Shown here: one piece after another, positions 36,877 through 46,102 of the stretch
How the letters are laid out: each line of letters opens with the position of its first letter
Numbering within the stretch: position 1 is the first letter of the stretch
Assembly: GCF_046054195.1 (NCBI RefSeq)
Contig: NZ_JBEQCS010000003.1
Location: 1 to 64,000, forward strand
Direction: 5' to 3'
Origin: Celerinatantimonas sp046054195
GTDB taxonomy: Bacteria > Pseudomonadota > Gammaproteobacteria > Enterobacterales > Celerinatantimonadaceae
DNA: 64,000 nt
The notes under the pieces: model-generated
What the model saw: the letters and a program-made list of their open reading frames with translations, nothing else
Database searches by the model: none
Told to the model about the DNA's origin: nothing
Position numbers and translations under genes: made by a program

Positions 36877-37617
36877 ATGAAACCATTCATATGGGTTGCT
36901 ATTTTTACTTATGTATTATCACAATCTACTTTTGCTAAGCCGTTACAACATGGTCTGTTAGATCCTTTGATGCGCTCACTTAATGATTCATCGTGGGGTT
37001 ATAAGGTGGTTGTAGCTAGTTCGGCACCGGCTGCATATATTGAGCGTTTTGAAGTGCGCCCAGGTGATTGTGCTGCAAGTCACGGTTGGAATGACTGTAA
37101 AGAAGATAGAGAGCGTAGTGAGCTTTCTGAACGTCATAAAACAACTCATGAAGGGCAGACCATCTGGTATCACTGGCAATTTTATCTACCCAATCAATTT
37201 ATTAATATTTATCCTGCCAAAGTTGCGCTGGGACAGTTTCACCAAAAAAATGCCAAACCAGCTTGGATTTTTGAGTTAAACGATAAAGGCTATGCATTAG
37301 TCCGCCATCTTCGAATTAAGCCCAATTATGAAAAACCACTCATTGCTTGGTCGAGCCTAACCAATCGTTGGCATGATATTGCTGTGCGGGTGAGTTGGTT
37401 TAAATCAAATAAAGGTCAGCTTGATGTTTGGGTGGATAAGAAAAGAAAGGTCCATTACCAAGGCCCAACAATGAGTGCCGATATCATCTATTTTAAATAT
37501 GGCCTATACCGCGCATTTATTTCAAGATATCAACACTCAATGCCGACCCAATGGGTTGAATATGCCAACGTTTGCAGTGCGACATATTCATTATTAACCC
37601 ATGGCTGTCCAAATTAA
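36877..37617 (+). CDS. secreted polysaccharide lyase-like protein
   Basis: The 246-residue precursor has a signal peptide (MKPFIWVAIFTYVLSQSTFA, cleavage after Ala20) and a beta-jelly-roll of the heparin-lyase-I/glucuronan-lyase-like type: ERSELSERHKT, WYHWQFYLPNQF, LGQFHQK, RWHDIAVRVSWFKSNKGQLD and YFKYGLYRAF are the usual strand motifs. It is probably periplasmic or secreted and cleaves a uronic-acid polymer; which one is unknown. A cysteine pair is in DCAASHGWNDC. It abuts the convergent mdlB stop with no gap. Transcription by read-through of the ompW terminator is likely since there is no room for a promoter. Confidence 0.8.
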   Translation: MKPFIWVAIFTYVLSQSTFAKPLQHGLLDPLMRSLNDSSWGYKVVVASSAPAAYIERFEVRPGDCAASHGWNDCKEDRERSELSERHKTTHEGQTIWYHWQFYLPNQFINIYPAKVALGQFHQKNAKPAWIFELNDKGYALVRHLRIKPNYEKPLIAWSSLTNRWHDIAVRVSWFKSNKGQLDVWVDKKRKVHYQGPTMSADIIYFKYGLYRAFISRYQHSMPTQWVEYANVCSATYSLLTHGCPN

Positions 37618-39402
37618 TCATTCTTGCAGTTGAGCGAGTTTGCGCTCCTGCAATTGTAGTTCATACATCGAGCGATAAATACCACCTTTAACTTGCATCA
37701 AATGGCGGTGGTTACCTTGCTCGACAAGTTCACCTTTGTCCAAAACTAAGATGTTGTCGGCATGACTAATTGTTGAAAGGCGGTGAGCGACAACAATCAT
37801 GGTTACTTTACCTCTTAGCCGATTCAGTGCTTTTTGTACGACTTGTTCTGTTTCTGAATCCACATTTGCTGTGGCTTCATCGAGCAGTAATATTTTAGGG
37901 GAGCCAGCAAGGGCGCGGGCGATAATCAACTGCTGGCGTTGGCCCGTTGATAAACGCAGGCCACCTTCGCCTAGTTGGGTCTGATAACCCTCTGGCATTT
38001 GTTCGATAACTTCATCTAAATGCGCTTCACGAGCAGCTCTCTCAACAGAGCTTTGCCCTAATGAGCGGCCCATATCAATATTCTCATAAATGGAAGAGGC
38101 CAGAATAAAGGGTTCTTGCGGAATAAATCCAACCCCGTTTCGCAATGTATCATGATCAAAGCTGGTAAGAGGGTGCTCATCAATTCTTATTTCACCTTGT
38201 TGTGGCTGATAAAAATTAAGAAGCAAGCTTAATAGGGTACTTTTACCACTCCCGGTATGACCGACGATGGCATAGAAATCGCCACTTTGGATATCGATAT
38301 TAATATTTTTGAGCACATGTTGGTCTTGATTATAGCCAAACGAGAGTTCACGAACAGCTAACTTGCCATGTTCAATGGCAGCGCCATGCTCGGCAAAATG
38401 CTCTAAAGCAGGTTCTTGGAGCAGTTTGTAAACTCGATCACCTGCCACCATTGCTTGCTGATAAAGGCTGAAACGTTGAGTAATCTCAGCAAGCGGTTCG
38501 GTAAAACGCCCTAGATAATTAAGATAAGCATACAGAACACCAATTTGTGCCACACCTTCAACGACCTGTCTGCCAAAGACCCATACCACACCAACCAACA
38601 CTAAAATACTCAGCAAATTAATTGCTGGACGTAGCAAAAATGACGCAATTTTTATGGTCTGTAAGCGAGTCTGATAGTAGTCGCGATTGGTTTCATTAAA
38701 CTGAGCGAGTTTTGAGTGCTGTTGATTGGTCGCTTGAATGACCGACATGCCAGCGATGGATTCGCTAATGGTAGCATTAATATCAGAGCGTAATTGCCGA
38801 CTTTTCGCGACAATTTTACCGCTGAAATGCTGATAGATAAAAATCATCCCACCGACAGTTGGCAATAAGAGCAAGGCAATTAGCATCAATTGCACATTCA
38901 AAATCGCCATTGCGGTTAAAATGCCGATAAGCAATATCACGTTAGACATCACATTGGCTAAAAACTGAACGTAAATATCTTTAATAGATTCCGTATCGTT
39001 CGTAATATGGCTCACTAATTGGCCCGTGCGCGCCTTGTCAAAAAAAGCCATTGGCAATTTTAACACATGGGCAAAAACACGTTTGCGAATATCAAGCACA
39101 GCATTCAGTGCGATATTGATAAATTTTAGGGTCTGCTGATATTGTAAAAATGTTCCCAACACCGTGGTGACAATAAAAGCACTGATTATTCCAACAATTG
39201 GCCACAGTGGATAGTTATCAGGCACGATAAAGTTGTCAATAAACACTTTACTCAAGATTGGCCCTAACACATCTAAACCTGTTGCCAGTACTACCAGTAA
39301 TACAGCTTTAATAAATAGGGCACGATCAGCAAAAACATAACTCATCAGCAATCGAAACGAGCCGGATGAAGAGGCTGATTTTTTCTTGTTTAACTCAGTC
39401 AT
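37618..39402 (-). CDS. mdlB: heterodimeric ABC exporter subunit MdlB
   Basis: The 594-residue half-transporter has six membrane helices (to about 325) and a C-terminal ATPase. Walker A is GHTGSGKST, the signature motif is LSTGQ rather than LSGGQ, and Walker B LLLDEA keeps the catalytic Glu. It pairs with MdlA, whose gene overlaps its start by 8 bases. The substrate of MdlAB is not established in E. coli; an exporter of hydrophobic compounds or lipids is the general expectation. Confidence 0.93.
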   Translation of the reverse strand: MTELNKKKSASSSGSFRLLMSYVFADRALFIKAVLLVVLATGLDVLGPILSKVFIDNFIVPDNYPLWPIVGIISAFIVTTVLGTFLQYQQTLKFINIALNAVLDIRKRVFAHVLKLPMAFFDKARTGQLVSHITNDTESIKDIYVQFLANVMSNVILLIGILTAMAILNVQLMLIALLLLPTVGGMIFIYQHFSGKIVAKSRQLRSDINATISESIAGMSVIQATNQQHSKLAQFNETNRDYYQTRLQTIKIASFLLRPAINLLSILVLVGVVWVFGRQVVEGVAQIGVLYAYLNYLGRFTEPLAEITQRFSLYQQAMVAGDRVYKLLQEPALEHFAEHGAAIEHGKLAVRELSFGYNQDQHVLKNINIDIQSGDFYAIVGHTGSGKSTLLSLLLNFYQPQQGEIRIDEHPLTSFDHDTLRNGVGFIPQEPFILASSIYENIDMGRSLGQSSVERAAREAHLDEVIEQMPEGYQTQLGEGGLRLSTGQRQQLIIARALAGSPKILLLDEATANVDSETEQVVQKALNRLRGKVTMIVVAHRLSTISHADNILVLDKGELVEQGNHRHLMQVKGGIYRSMYELQLQERKLAQLQE

Positions 39403-41137
39403 GTTGCGTATTCCCTATCGCTTGTTCCATTTGCTGATAAGTAGCCATTCGCGCATACCAGCCATCTTGTTCTATCAGTGATAAATGCGAACCTCGCTCA
39501 TTAATCTTACCGTGATGAAGTACTACGACTTCATCTGCATGCTCTAACGCTGACAGGCGATGGCTAACGATAATGACGGTTTGATTTTTACGACTTCTCA
39601 GGTGCTGGATGATCTTTTGTTCGGTATGAACATCGACCGCCGAAAGCGCGTCATCTAACATTAAAATTGGGGCATCACTAATGAGTGCTCTGGCTATCGC
39701 CAGACGTTGCCGCTGGCCTCCTGATAGCGTGACACCGCGTTCGCCGACTTGGGTGTCATAGCCCTTTTCAAAGCCTAAAATATCGTCGTGAATTGCTGCA
39801 ACACGGGCGGCTTCATAAATTTGCTCTTCGCTAGCATCGGGTCGTCCCATCCGAATATTCTCAGCAATGGTTGCGCTAAATAAAAATGAATCTTGCGGTA
39901 CATAAGCAAATAGGGCGCGCAGCGCGCTTAACTGATAACGAGTAATCGGCTTTTGTGCAACAAGCAGTTGACCTTTGGGCGCTTCCCAATAACGCATTAA
40001 TAATTTAAGCAGCGTAGACTTGCCTGAGCCGGTAGGGCCTGCAATCGCTAGCACTTTGTTTTCATAAATATCAAGGTTGATATGACTTAATGATAGGTGT
40101 TCATCGCCAGGATAACTAAAGCTAAGATCAACCAGCTCAATGTGAGCGTTATCAGGGCATTCGCTACCATTATCGACAATGCTGTCAGGCACTGAGAGCA
40201 GCTCGTGTAAACGGCCCATTGCTGCGTTGCCTCGCTGGAGAATATTCATTAACCAACCAAAGGCAAACATCGGCCAAATCAATTGAGTTAGGTACATCGT
40301 AAAGCTGGTTAACTGGCCGACTGTGAGCTCTTTTTCATGAATTTGCCAACCACCGGCGAGCAGCGTGATAAGCATTGCCGAGCCCAGACATAGTTTAATC
40401 GTGGGGCTAAATTTGGCATCTGATCGCTCAACCTTATAGTTACTTGATGCAGCGTTTTCAGCAATCTGATTAAAATCGTGTTTTTCAATTGATTCACGGC
40501 CCATGGATTTGATCATTCGGATCCCAACCATGGATTGTTGAGTCTGTTCATTAAGTCGAGAGAACTTATCGAGCGTGTCTTTAAACTGACGATGAATTAA
40601 ATTAGATAATCGATAAAAACTAGCGCCCATAAAAGGGAAGGGTAACAGCGCTAAAATGGCAAGTCGCCAATCAATAAAGACAAACATCATAATCAAGACC
40701 AAGATGAAGGTCAGCATGCCATCAAAGCCGGATAAAATTCCTTCTCCAGCGGCGGTCTCAATCGCATCAATATCATTGGTGGCTCTGGCCATTAAGTCCC
40801 CGGTGGAATGCTCGCTATAAAAAGCTTGGCCCTGTTTAGTGAGTCGTTGATAAAAGCGCTCACGCAGGATATTCCCCAGTTTATAGGATGTACCAAACAG
40901 CAGCCGTCGCCAACCAAAGCGCAGCCAATAGACGCTCACGCCAGCCAGTGCAAGTAGGTACAGGTAGTGAATTGTATTTGCGAGCTGATGGGTTGCTAAA
41001 AGCCTATCAATGGCTCGGCCAATCATCCAAGGAATGGCCATATTAATCAAACCCACGCTAAAGAGCATAATAAGAGCGAGTGAATAGGTATGCCAGTAAC
41101 GGCGAAAGAACCAGCTCAGATGTCGAAATAACTGCAT
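39395..41137 (-). CDS. mdlA: heterodimeric ABC exporter subunit MdlA
   Basis: The 580-residue half-transporter has six membrane helices and an ATPase with Walker A GPTGSGKST, canonical signature LSGGQ, and Walker B LMLDDA, where Asp replaces the catalytic Glu. Thus the site formed by MdlA Walker motifs and the MdlB LSTGQ is the degenerate one, as in other asymmetric exporters. It begins QLFRHLSWFFRRYWHTY, as E. coli MdlA does. It lies just downstream of the his operon terminator with its own transcription unit. Confidence 0.94.
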   Translation of the reverse strand: MQLFRHLSWFFRRYWHTYSLALIMLFSVGLINMAIPWMIGRAIDRLLATHQLANTIHYLYLLALAGVSVYWLRFGWRRLLFGTSYKLGNILRERFYQRLTKQGQAFYSEHSTGDLMARATNDIDAIETAAGEGILSGFDGMLTFILVLIMMFVFIDWRLAILALLPFPFMGASFYRLSNLIHRQFKDTLDKFSRLNEQTQQSMVGIRMIKSMGRESIEKHDFNQIAENAASSNYKVERSDAKFSPTIKLCLGSAMLITLLAGGWQIHEKELTVGQLTSFTMYLTQLIWPMFAFGWLMNILQRGNAAMGRLHELLSVPDSIVDNGSECPDNAHIELVDLSFSYPGDEHLSLSHINLDIYENKVLAIAGPTGSGKSTLLKLLMRYWEAPKGQLLVAQKPITRYQLSALRALFAYVPQDSFLFSATIAENIRMGRPDASEEQIYEAARVAAIHDDILGFEKGYDTQVGERGVTLSGGQRQRLAIARALISDAPILMLDDALSAVDVHTEQKIIQHLRSRKNQTVIIVSHRLSALEHADEVVVLHHGKINERGSHLSLIEQDGWYARMATYQQMEQAIGNTQHD

Positions 41138-41204
41138 GAAGGACCTAATTATATAACTGAGCTATTATTTTACCTTGGCGGCGCTGTTGGCACCACCTTG
41201 ATAA

Positions 41205-41243
41205 AATGAAAAGCTCATGAAGATAATCTCAGCCCTTCATGAG
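41205..41243 (-). terminator. terminator of the his operon
   Basis: CTCATGAAG (41214-41222) pairs with CTTCATGAG (41235-41243). On the minus strand TTTTCATTTTATC follows. It lies 14 bases past the hisIE stop. Confidence 0.75.
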
Positions 41244-41256
41244 AGAATGTGATGGT

Positions 41257-41868
41257 TTATTTATGCCGTGCTTTTAAACAAGCGATTACTTCACGAAGAG
41301 GTAATTTTGCATCTTCAAGCAATACCAATAGGTGGAATAACAAATCGGCACTTTCATTGGTTAGCTCATTTCTGTCTTTAACGGTTGCTGCCAAAGCTGT
41401 TTCTACGCCTTCTTCACCGACTTTTTGGGCCATTCGTTTGGTTCCAGCAGCAAATAAGCGAGCGGTATAGCTCTGCTCTGGTGAGCTGCCATGACGGCTT
41501 GCTATCACCGCCTCAAGTTCAGCTATAAAGCCTAAGTCCGAAGGGTTTTCGTTGCCAAAACAACTGGTTGTTCCAGTATGGCAAGTTGGACCAATGGGTT
41601 CAACAACCACTAAAAGCGTGTCGTTGTCACAGTCGAGCTGAATCGATTTAAGATTCAAAAAATTCCCGGAAGTTTCGCCTTTGGTCCAAAGACGTTGTTT
41701 GCTACGAGAGAAAAAGGTCACTTTTTCTTCGGTTAAGGTTTTAGCTAACGCGTCTTGGTTCATGTATCCCAACATCAAAACCTGGCCGCTGTGTATGTCT
41801 TGGATAATAGCGGGAATTAAACCATCAACTTTTTGCCAATCAACTTTTTCTAACAACTCATTTTTCAT
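41257..41868 (-). CDS. hisI: bifunctional phosphoribosyl-AMP cyclohydrolase / phosphoribosyl-ATP pyrophosphatase
   Basis: The 203-residue fusion performs steps 2 and 3 of histidine synthesis. The cyclohydrolase half (1-110) has MLGYMNQDALAKTL and the metal-binding HTGTTSCFG; the pyrophosphatase half has SYTARLFAAGTKRMAQKVGEEG (quoted as SYTARL and MAQKVGEEGVE) and NESADLLFHLLVLL. It overlaps hisF by 4 bases and is the last gene of the operon. Confidence 0.97.
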   Translation of the reverse strand: MKNELLEKVDWQKVDGLIPAIIQDIHSGQVLMLGYMNQDALAKTLTEEKVTFFSRSKQRLWTKGETSGNFLNLKSIQLDCDNDTLLVVVEPIGPTCHTGTTSCFGNENPSDLGFIAELEAVIASRHGSSPEQSYTARLFAAGTKRMAQKVGEEGVETALAATVKDRNELTNESADLLFHLLVLLEDAKLPLREVIACLKARHK

Positions 41869-42638
41869 AATCTGACAACCACTTGTTCATTATTAAGGTA
41901 GGCTTTTAGCTCACCAATATTGATAATTTGTTTGTGAAATACGCTTGCTGCAAGCGCGCCATCGACATCTGCTTCTTTAAATGCTTGAGCGAAATGAACC
42001 ATTTCTCCAGCTCCACCAGAGGCAATGAGAGGGACTTTGCAAACTTGGCGGACCATTTTAAGTTGTTTAAGGTCATAACCTTGGCGCACGCCGTCCTGAT
42101 TCATCATGTTGAGTACGATTTCGCCCGCGCCTCGCGCTTGAACTTCTTTAACCCAATCTACGGTATTCCAACCCGTGGTGACGGTGGATTTTTCAGAGCC
42201 AGTAAATTGCTTGACCTGATATTGACCACTGGCATCGTCAAAGTAACTATCGATGCCAACCACCACACATTGCACGCCAAAACGATCAGCAAGCCTTGTA
42301 ATAAGGGTTGGGTCAGCTAACGCTGGTGAGTTAATGGAAACTTTATCCGCGCCATGCATCAGAGTGCGGGCAACGTCTTCTTCTGTTTTGAGCCCACCAG
42401 CGACACAAAAGGGGATATCAATCACTTCAGCCACTCGACTCACCCAGCTTTTGTCCACGACTCGGCGATCACTACTGGCCGTAATATCATAAAAAACCAG
42501 CTCATCAGCGCCTTCTTGCGCGTATCGTTTAGCTAGAGGGACGATATCACCGATAATTTCATGGTTGCGAAATTGAACACCTTTGACAACCTGACCATCG
42601 CGAACGTCCAGACAGGGAATTATTCGTTTCGCCAACAT
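41865..42638 (-). CDS. hisF: imidazole glycerol phosphate synthase, cyclase subunit
   Basis: The 257-residue (beta/alpha)8 enzyme begins MLAKRIIPCLDVRDGQVVKG with the catalytic Asp11, and has DKVSINSPAL and ASGGAGEMVHF. With HisH it converts PRFAR and glutamine-derived ammonia to IGP and AICAR. It overlaps hisA by 19 bases. Confidence 0.98.
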   Translation of the reverse strand: MLAKRIIPCLDVRDGQVVKGVQFRNHEIIGDIVPLAKRYAQEGADELVFYDITASSDRRVVDKSWVSRVAEVIDIPFCVAGGLKTEEDVARTLMHGADKVSINSPALADPTLITRLADRFGVQCVVVGIDSYFDDASGQYQVKQFTGSEKSTVTTGWNTVDWVKEVQARGAGEIVLNMMNQDGVRQGYDLKQLKMVRQVCKVPLIASGGAGEMVHFAQAFKEADVDGALAASVFHKQIINIGELKAYLNNEQVVVRL

Positions 42639-43357
42639 TTGATGGCCTCCTCAACGGTAAACTTACCTTCTAGCAACGCCTTGCCCACGATCACTCCGGC
42701 CACACCGGTGGAACGTAGCTCTGCGATATCTTTAAGCGAGCCGATTCCTCCAGAAGACTGAAATTGGATCGTTGGGTAACGCTGACAAAGCTCTTTATAC
42801 ATCGCGATATTAGAGCCCTGTAATGTGCCATCTCGTGAAATATCAGTACACAAAACGTGTTTGAGCCCGTGTGCTAAATAGTGATCAAGCAGCGTCTCAA
42901 TTTGAGTGCCACTGTCATCTTGCCAGCCTGATACAGCGACTCGTTTTTCACCTTGAGCATTAATATTTACATCAAGCGCTAAGACGATTTGTTCACTGCC
43001 ATAACGTTCTATCCATTTGGTTACAATCTCAGGTTGTTTCACTGCCATTGAACCAATAACGACTCGGGCAGCTCCTGCTTCGAGGAGATCATGAAGATCA
43101 TTTTCATCACGAATGCCACCACCGACTTGGACCTTTACATGAGTTTTGCTGATAAGGCGGCGTATTACACTAAGCTGACGAGCCGTTGTGTCTTTGGCGC
43201 CATCAAGATCAACGAGATGCAAAACACTGGCGCCTTGATTTTGGTAACTTAAAAACTGGCTAAGCGGATCATCGCTATAAGTTGTTTGTTGTTGGTAGTC
43301 GCCCTGATAGAGACGAACGACTTGCCCATTAATTAAATCTAGAGCTGGAATGATCAT
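42620..43357 (-). CDS. hisA: ProFAR isomerase
   Basis: The 245-residue (beta/alpha)8 enzyme starts MIIPALDLINGQVVRLYQGD with the catalytic Asp7, has VQVGGGIRDENDL and LCTDISRDGTLQGSN with the second catalytic Asp. It carries out the Amadori rearrangement before HisHF. It directly abuts hisH. Confidence 0.98.
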   Translation of the reverse strand: MIIPALDLINGQVVRLYQGDYQQQTTYSDDPLSQFLSYQNQGASVLHLVDLDGAKDTTARQLSVIRRLISKTHVKVQVGGGIRDENDLHDLLEAGAARVVIGSMAVKQPEIVTKWIERYGSEQIVLALDVNINAQGEKRVAVSGWQDDSGTQIETLLDHYLAHGLKHVLCTDISRDGTLQGSNIAMYKELCQRYPTIQFQSSGGIGSLKDIAELRSTGVAGVIVGKALLEGKFTVEEAIKCWRNE

Positions 43358-43963
43358 CTACATCTCCAAGAAATTTTTGATAAGTTGCGCGCCGGCTTTG
43401 CCACTGCGCTCAGGGTGAAACTGCACGCCCATAAAGTTGTCTTTGCCAATGGCCGCTGAAAATGGCCCACCGTAATCGCACTCAGCGATTGTGGCATCAC
43501 TAACACTTAACGCGTAGCTGTGCACAAAATAGAAAAAGCTTTGTGGGTCGATATTGGCAAATAGCGGGTGATCGCTTGGTTTAATTTGGTTCCAGCCCAT
43601 ATGAGGTAGCGGCAAATCTTGCTTGGGCTCTAATTTAGTAATAGTTCCCGGGATTAGCCCTAAGCAATCTTGAGCAGTTTTAGCAACTTGCGCACCACCT
43701 TCAAATGATGATTCAACTAAAATCTGCATCCCTAAGCAAATTCCCAAAAGAGGTGCTTTGACCGATTGTACGACTTCAATAAGCTGCTTTTCTTGCAGTT
43801 GTTGCATGGCTGCAGCAACGGTTCCAACGCCGGGAAGAAAGACTTTGTCTGCACTTAAAATCAGCTTGGGATCGGCGCTAATCGCAACGTCAAACCCCAA
43901 ACGTTCCACTGCAAAACGTACTGATGAAAGATTCGCACAACCTGTATCAACGATAATGTTCAT
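43358..43963 (-). CDS. hisH: imidazole glycerol phosphate synthase, glutaminase subunit
   Basis: The 201-residue class I glutamine amidotransferase has the nucleophile Cys76 in GICLGMQIL and the His-Glu pair in GVQFHPERSGKAG (about 180). It delivers ammonia to HisF. Its start codon shares one base with the hisB stop. Confidence 0.98.
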   Translation of the reverse strand: MNIIVDTGCANLSSVRFAVERLGFDVAISADPKLILSADKVFLPGVGTVAAAMQQLQEKQLIEVVQSVKAPLLGICLGMQILVESSFEGGAQVAKTAQDCLGLIPGTITKLEPKQDLPLPHMGWNQIKPSDHPLFANIDPQSFFYFVHSYALSVSDATIAECDYGGPFSAAIGKDNFMGVQFHPERSGKAGAQLIKNFLEM

Positions 43964-45039
43964 TACAACACTCCTTTGCTACTCGGAAGAACGTCACTCG
44001 TTTGAGTAATGGCTTGGCCTAATGCGCGCCCAAAGCACTTAAATAGTGATTCAACAACGTGGTGTGTATTTCCATCACTGGCACTAAGGTGCAAGGTACA
44101 GTGCAGTGAATCAGCAAGCGAGCGAAAAAAGTGAGGCACCATCTCGGTAGTCATTTGCCCAACTTGCGACTCATTAAAAGATGCATCAAATTTTAAAAAT
44201 GCCCGTCCCGAGAGATCGATAGCGCATTGAGCTAAGACTTCATCCATTGGTAGTGTAAAGCCGAATCGATTAATTCCGCGTTTATCACCTAAAGCTTGTT
44301 CTAAAGCCTGACCTAGCGCCAATGCAGTATCTTCGATGGTGTGATGGTCATCAATATATAAGTCACCTTTGACCTGACAATCGAGATAAAAACCGCCATG
44401 GGTTGCTATCTGATCGAGCATGTGATCGAAAAAGCCAATCCCTGTGTTGATAGTACTTTTGGCGCGAGAGTTTAAATCAACCGCAACGCTAATCTGTGTT
44501 TCACTGGTGTTACGCTGTACTTTTGCTTTGCGTGCAGTTGCGGTGAGCTCTTCAGTGATAGCTTGCCAATTGTTGCTATCGCGGTCATATAATATGCCAG
44601 TGATCCCCATATTTTGGGCAAGTTGCATATCACTTGGACGATCGCCGATGACCACACTTTTAGTAAAATCGACTTTGCCTTGTGTAAGATACGGTTGAAC
44701 TAAGCCTAAATTCGGTTTACGGCAACTGCAATTCTCTTCGGGTAAATGAGGACAAATTAGAACATCATTGAATGTAATCCCTTGCGAATTAAACAGCTCC
44801 ATCATTGCATTATGTGGCTTTTCGAAATCTTCACTTGGAAAGCTTATTGTTCCCAATCCGTCTTGGTTACTGACCATAACGAGTTTAAAACCAGCTCCGA
44901 TGAGCTTTAATAGTGCTGGGATAACAAATGGTTCAAATTTAAGTTTTTCCAAAGAGTCCACTTGTTTATCGCTTTGTGGTTCTTCAATTAGCGTTCCATC
45001 GCGGTCAATGAAAAGGATCTTTTGTGCACTCATTGGCAT
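43963..45039 (-). CDS. hisB: bifunctional histidinol-phosphatase / imidazoleglycerol-phosphate dehydratase
   Basis: The 358-residue fusion has an N-terminal HAD phosphatase (FIDRDGTLIEEP with Asp12 and Asp14, and the zinc-binding CPHLPEENCSCRKP) and a C-terminal dehydratase with FFDHMLDQIATHGG and DDHHTIEDTALALGQA. This is the gammaproteobacterial two-domain form. The start overlaps hisC by 10 bases; Met3 (45033) is an equally good start. Confidence 0.97.
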   Translation of the reverse strand: MPMSAQKILFIDRDGTLIEEPQSDKQVDSLEKLKFEPFVIPALLKLIGAGFKLVMVSNQDGLGTISFPSEDFEKPHNAMMELFNSQGITFNDVLICPHLPEENCSCRKPNLGLVQPYLTQGKVDFTKSVVIGDRPSDMQLAQNMGITGILYDRDSNNWQAITEELTATARKAKVQRNTSETQISVAVDLNSRAKSTINTGIGFFDHMLDQIATHGGFYLDCQVKGDLYIDDHHTIEDTALALGQALEQALGDKRGINRFGFTLPMDEVLAQCAIDLSGRAFLKFDASFNESQVGQMTTEMVPHFFRSLADSLHCTLHLSASDGNTHHVVESLFKCFGRALGQAITQTSDVLPSSKGVL

Positions 45040-46100
45040 GTTTCTCCCAGCAGCATTTGTGATAATTCTTTAATCGCTTCTAGCGTTTGTTCCATCTCTT
45101 GTTGATTACCGATGGTGACGCGAATCGAGCGTTCAAGACGGGGTTTATCAGCGAAGTTTCTCAGCACAATGCCACGCTGAGCGATTTTATCGAACAAATC
45201 AGCTTTAAACTGAACTAACACATAATTACCGGTTGCCGAGAAAATAGTATCCGCACAGTTAAGCTTGGCTATCTGGTTAACAAACTCAGCACGTAAGCGA
45301 TTTGACTCAGCAACGCGCGCTTGCATGCTTGAAAGGCCCTGCGTTAGTACGCCAGTTGCCACCGATGCAACAGGAGATGGAACCGGGTAAGGCGCAATCA
45401 CTTTAGCTAGCATGCTTATCACTTCATTTTGCGCCAGCACAAAGCCGCAGCGAGCACCTGCAAGGGCAAATGCTTTTGAGAGCGTTCGCAAAATTACGAT
45501 GTTATCGAACTCTTGGATAAGCCCACTGGCAGTGGCTTGAGGGCTAAATTCAATGTAGGCTTCATCCACAACAATAATTGCTTTATCTTGCTGGGCTTTT
45601 GCCAATGTGCGAAGCGCCTCAATATCGACTAAATTACCTGTTGGGTTGTTCGGCGAGCAGATAAAAATGATTTTGGCATTCGCCTTGGCAAGTGCTTGAT
45701 AGTCAGGATTGAAATCATCATCTAAAGGTTGCTTTATAACATCAACCCCAAATGTTTCGGCGCTGATAGCATACATGCCGTAAGTTGGTGGATTGATAAC
45801 GATTTGATCTTGGCCTGGTTCGCAGTAAGTCCGAATTAAAACATCGATCGCTTCATCTGCGCCGCGCGTTGCTAAAACTTGCTCAGCACTGACACCAGCG
45901 TATTGTGCATAAGCGTTAATTAATTCTGGGGGCTGAAATTCTGGATAGCGATTCAAACGCAGTTCGGCTAATGGATAGTCGGCACTGTCTGGACTTTCAT
46001 TGGCGTTTAACCAGATATTGCCGACTCCGCCGATTCTTCGCGCCGATTGATAAGGCGTTAATGATTGCACACAGGTACGGGCGAGCTGTTGTGTTGGCAT
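45030..46100 (-). CDS. hisC: histidinol-phosphate aminotransferase
   Basis: The 356-residue PLP enzyme has NANESP near the start, FICSPNNPTGN, VVDEAYIEF and the cofactor Lys in ILRTLSKAFALAGARCG. It transaminates imidazole acetol phosphate. It begins two bases after the hisD stop. Confidence 0.97.
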   Translation of the reverse strand: MPTQQLARTCVQSLTPYQSARRIGGVGNIWLNANESPDSADYPLAELRLNRYPEFQPPELINAYAQYAGVSAEQVLATRGADEAIDVLIRTYCEPGQDQIVINPPTYGMYAISAETFGVDVIKQPLDDDFNPDYQALAKANAKIIFICSPNNPTGNLVDIEALRTLAKAQQDKAIIVVDEAYIEFSPQATASGLIQEFDNIVILRTLSKAFALAGARCGFVLAQNEVISMLAKVIAPYPVPSPVASVATGVLTQGLSSMQARVAESNRLRAEFVNQIAKLNCADTIFSATGNYVLVQFKADLFDKIAQRGIVLRNFADKPRLERSIRVTIGNQQEMEQTLEAIKELSQMLLGETCQ

Positions 46101-46102
46101 GA

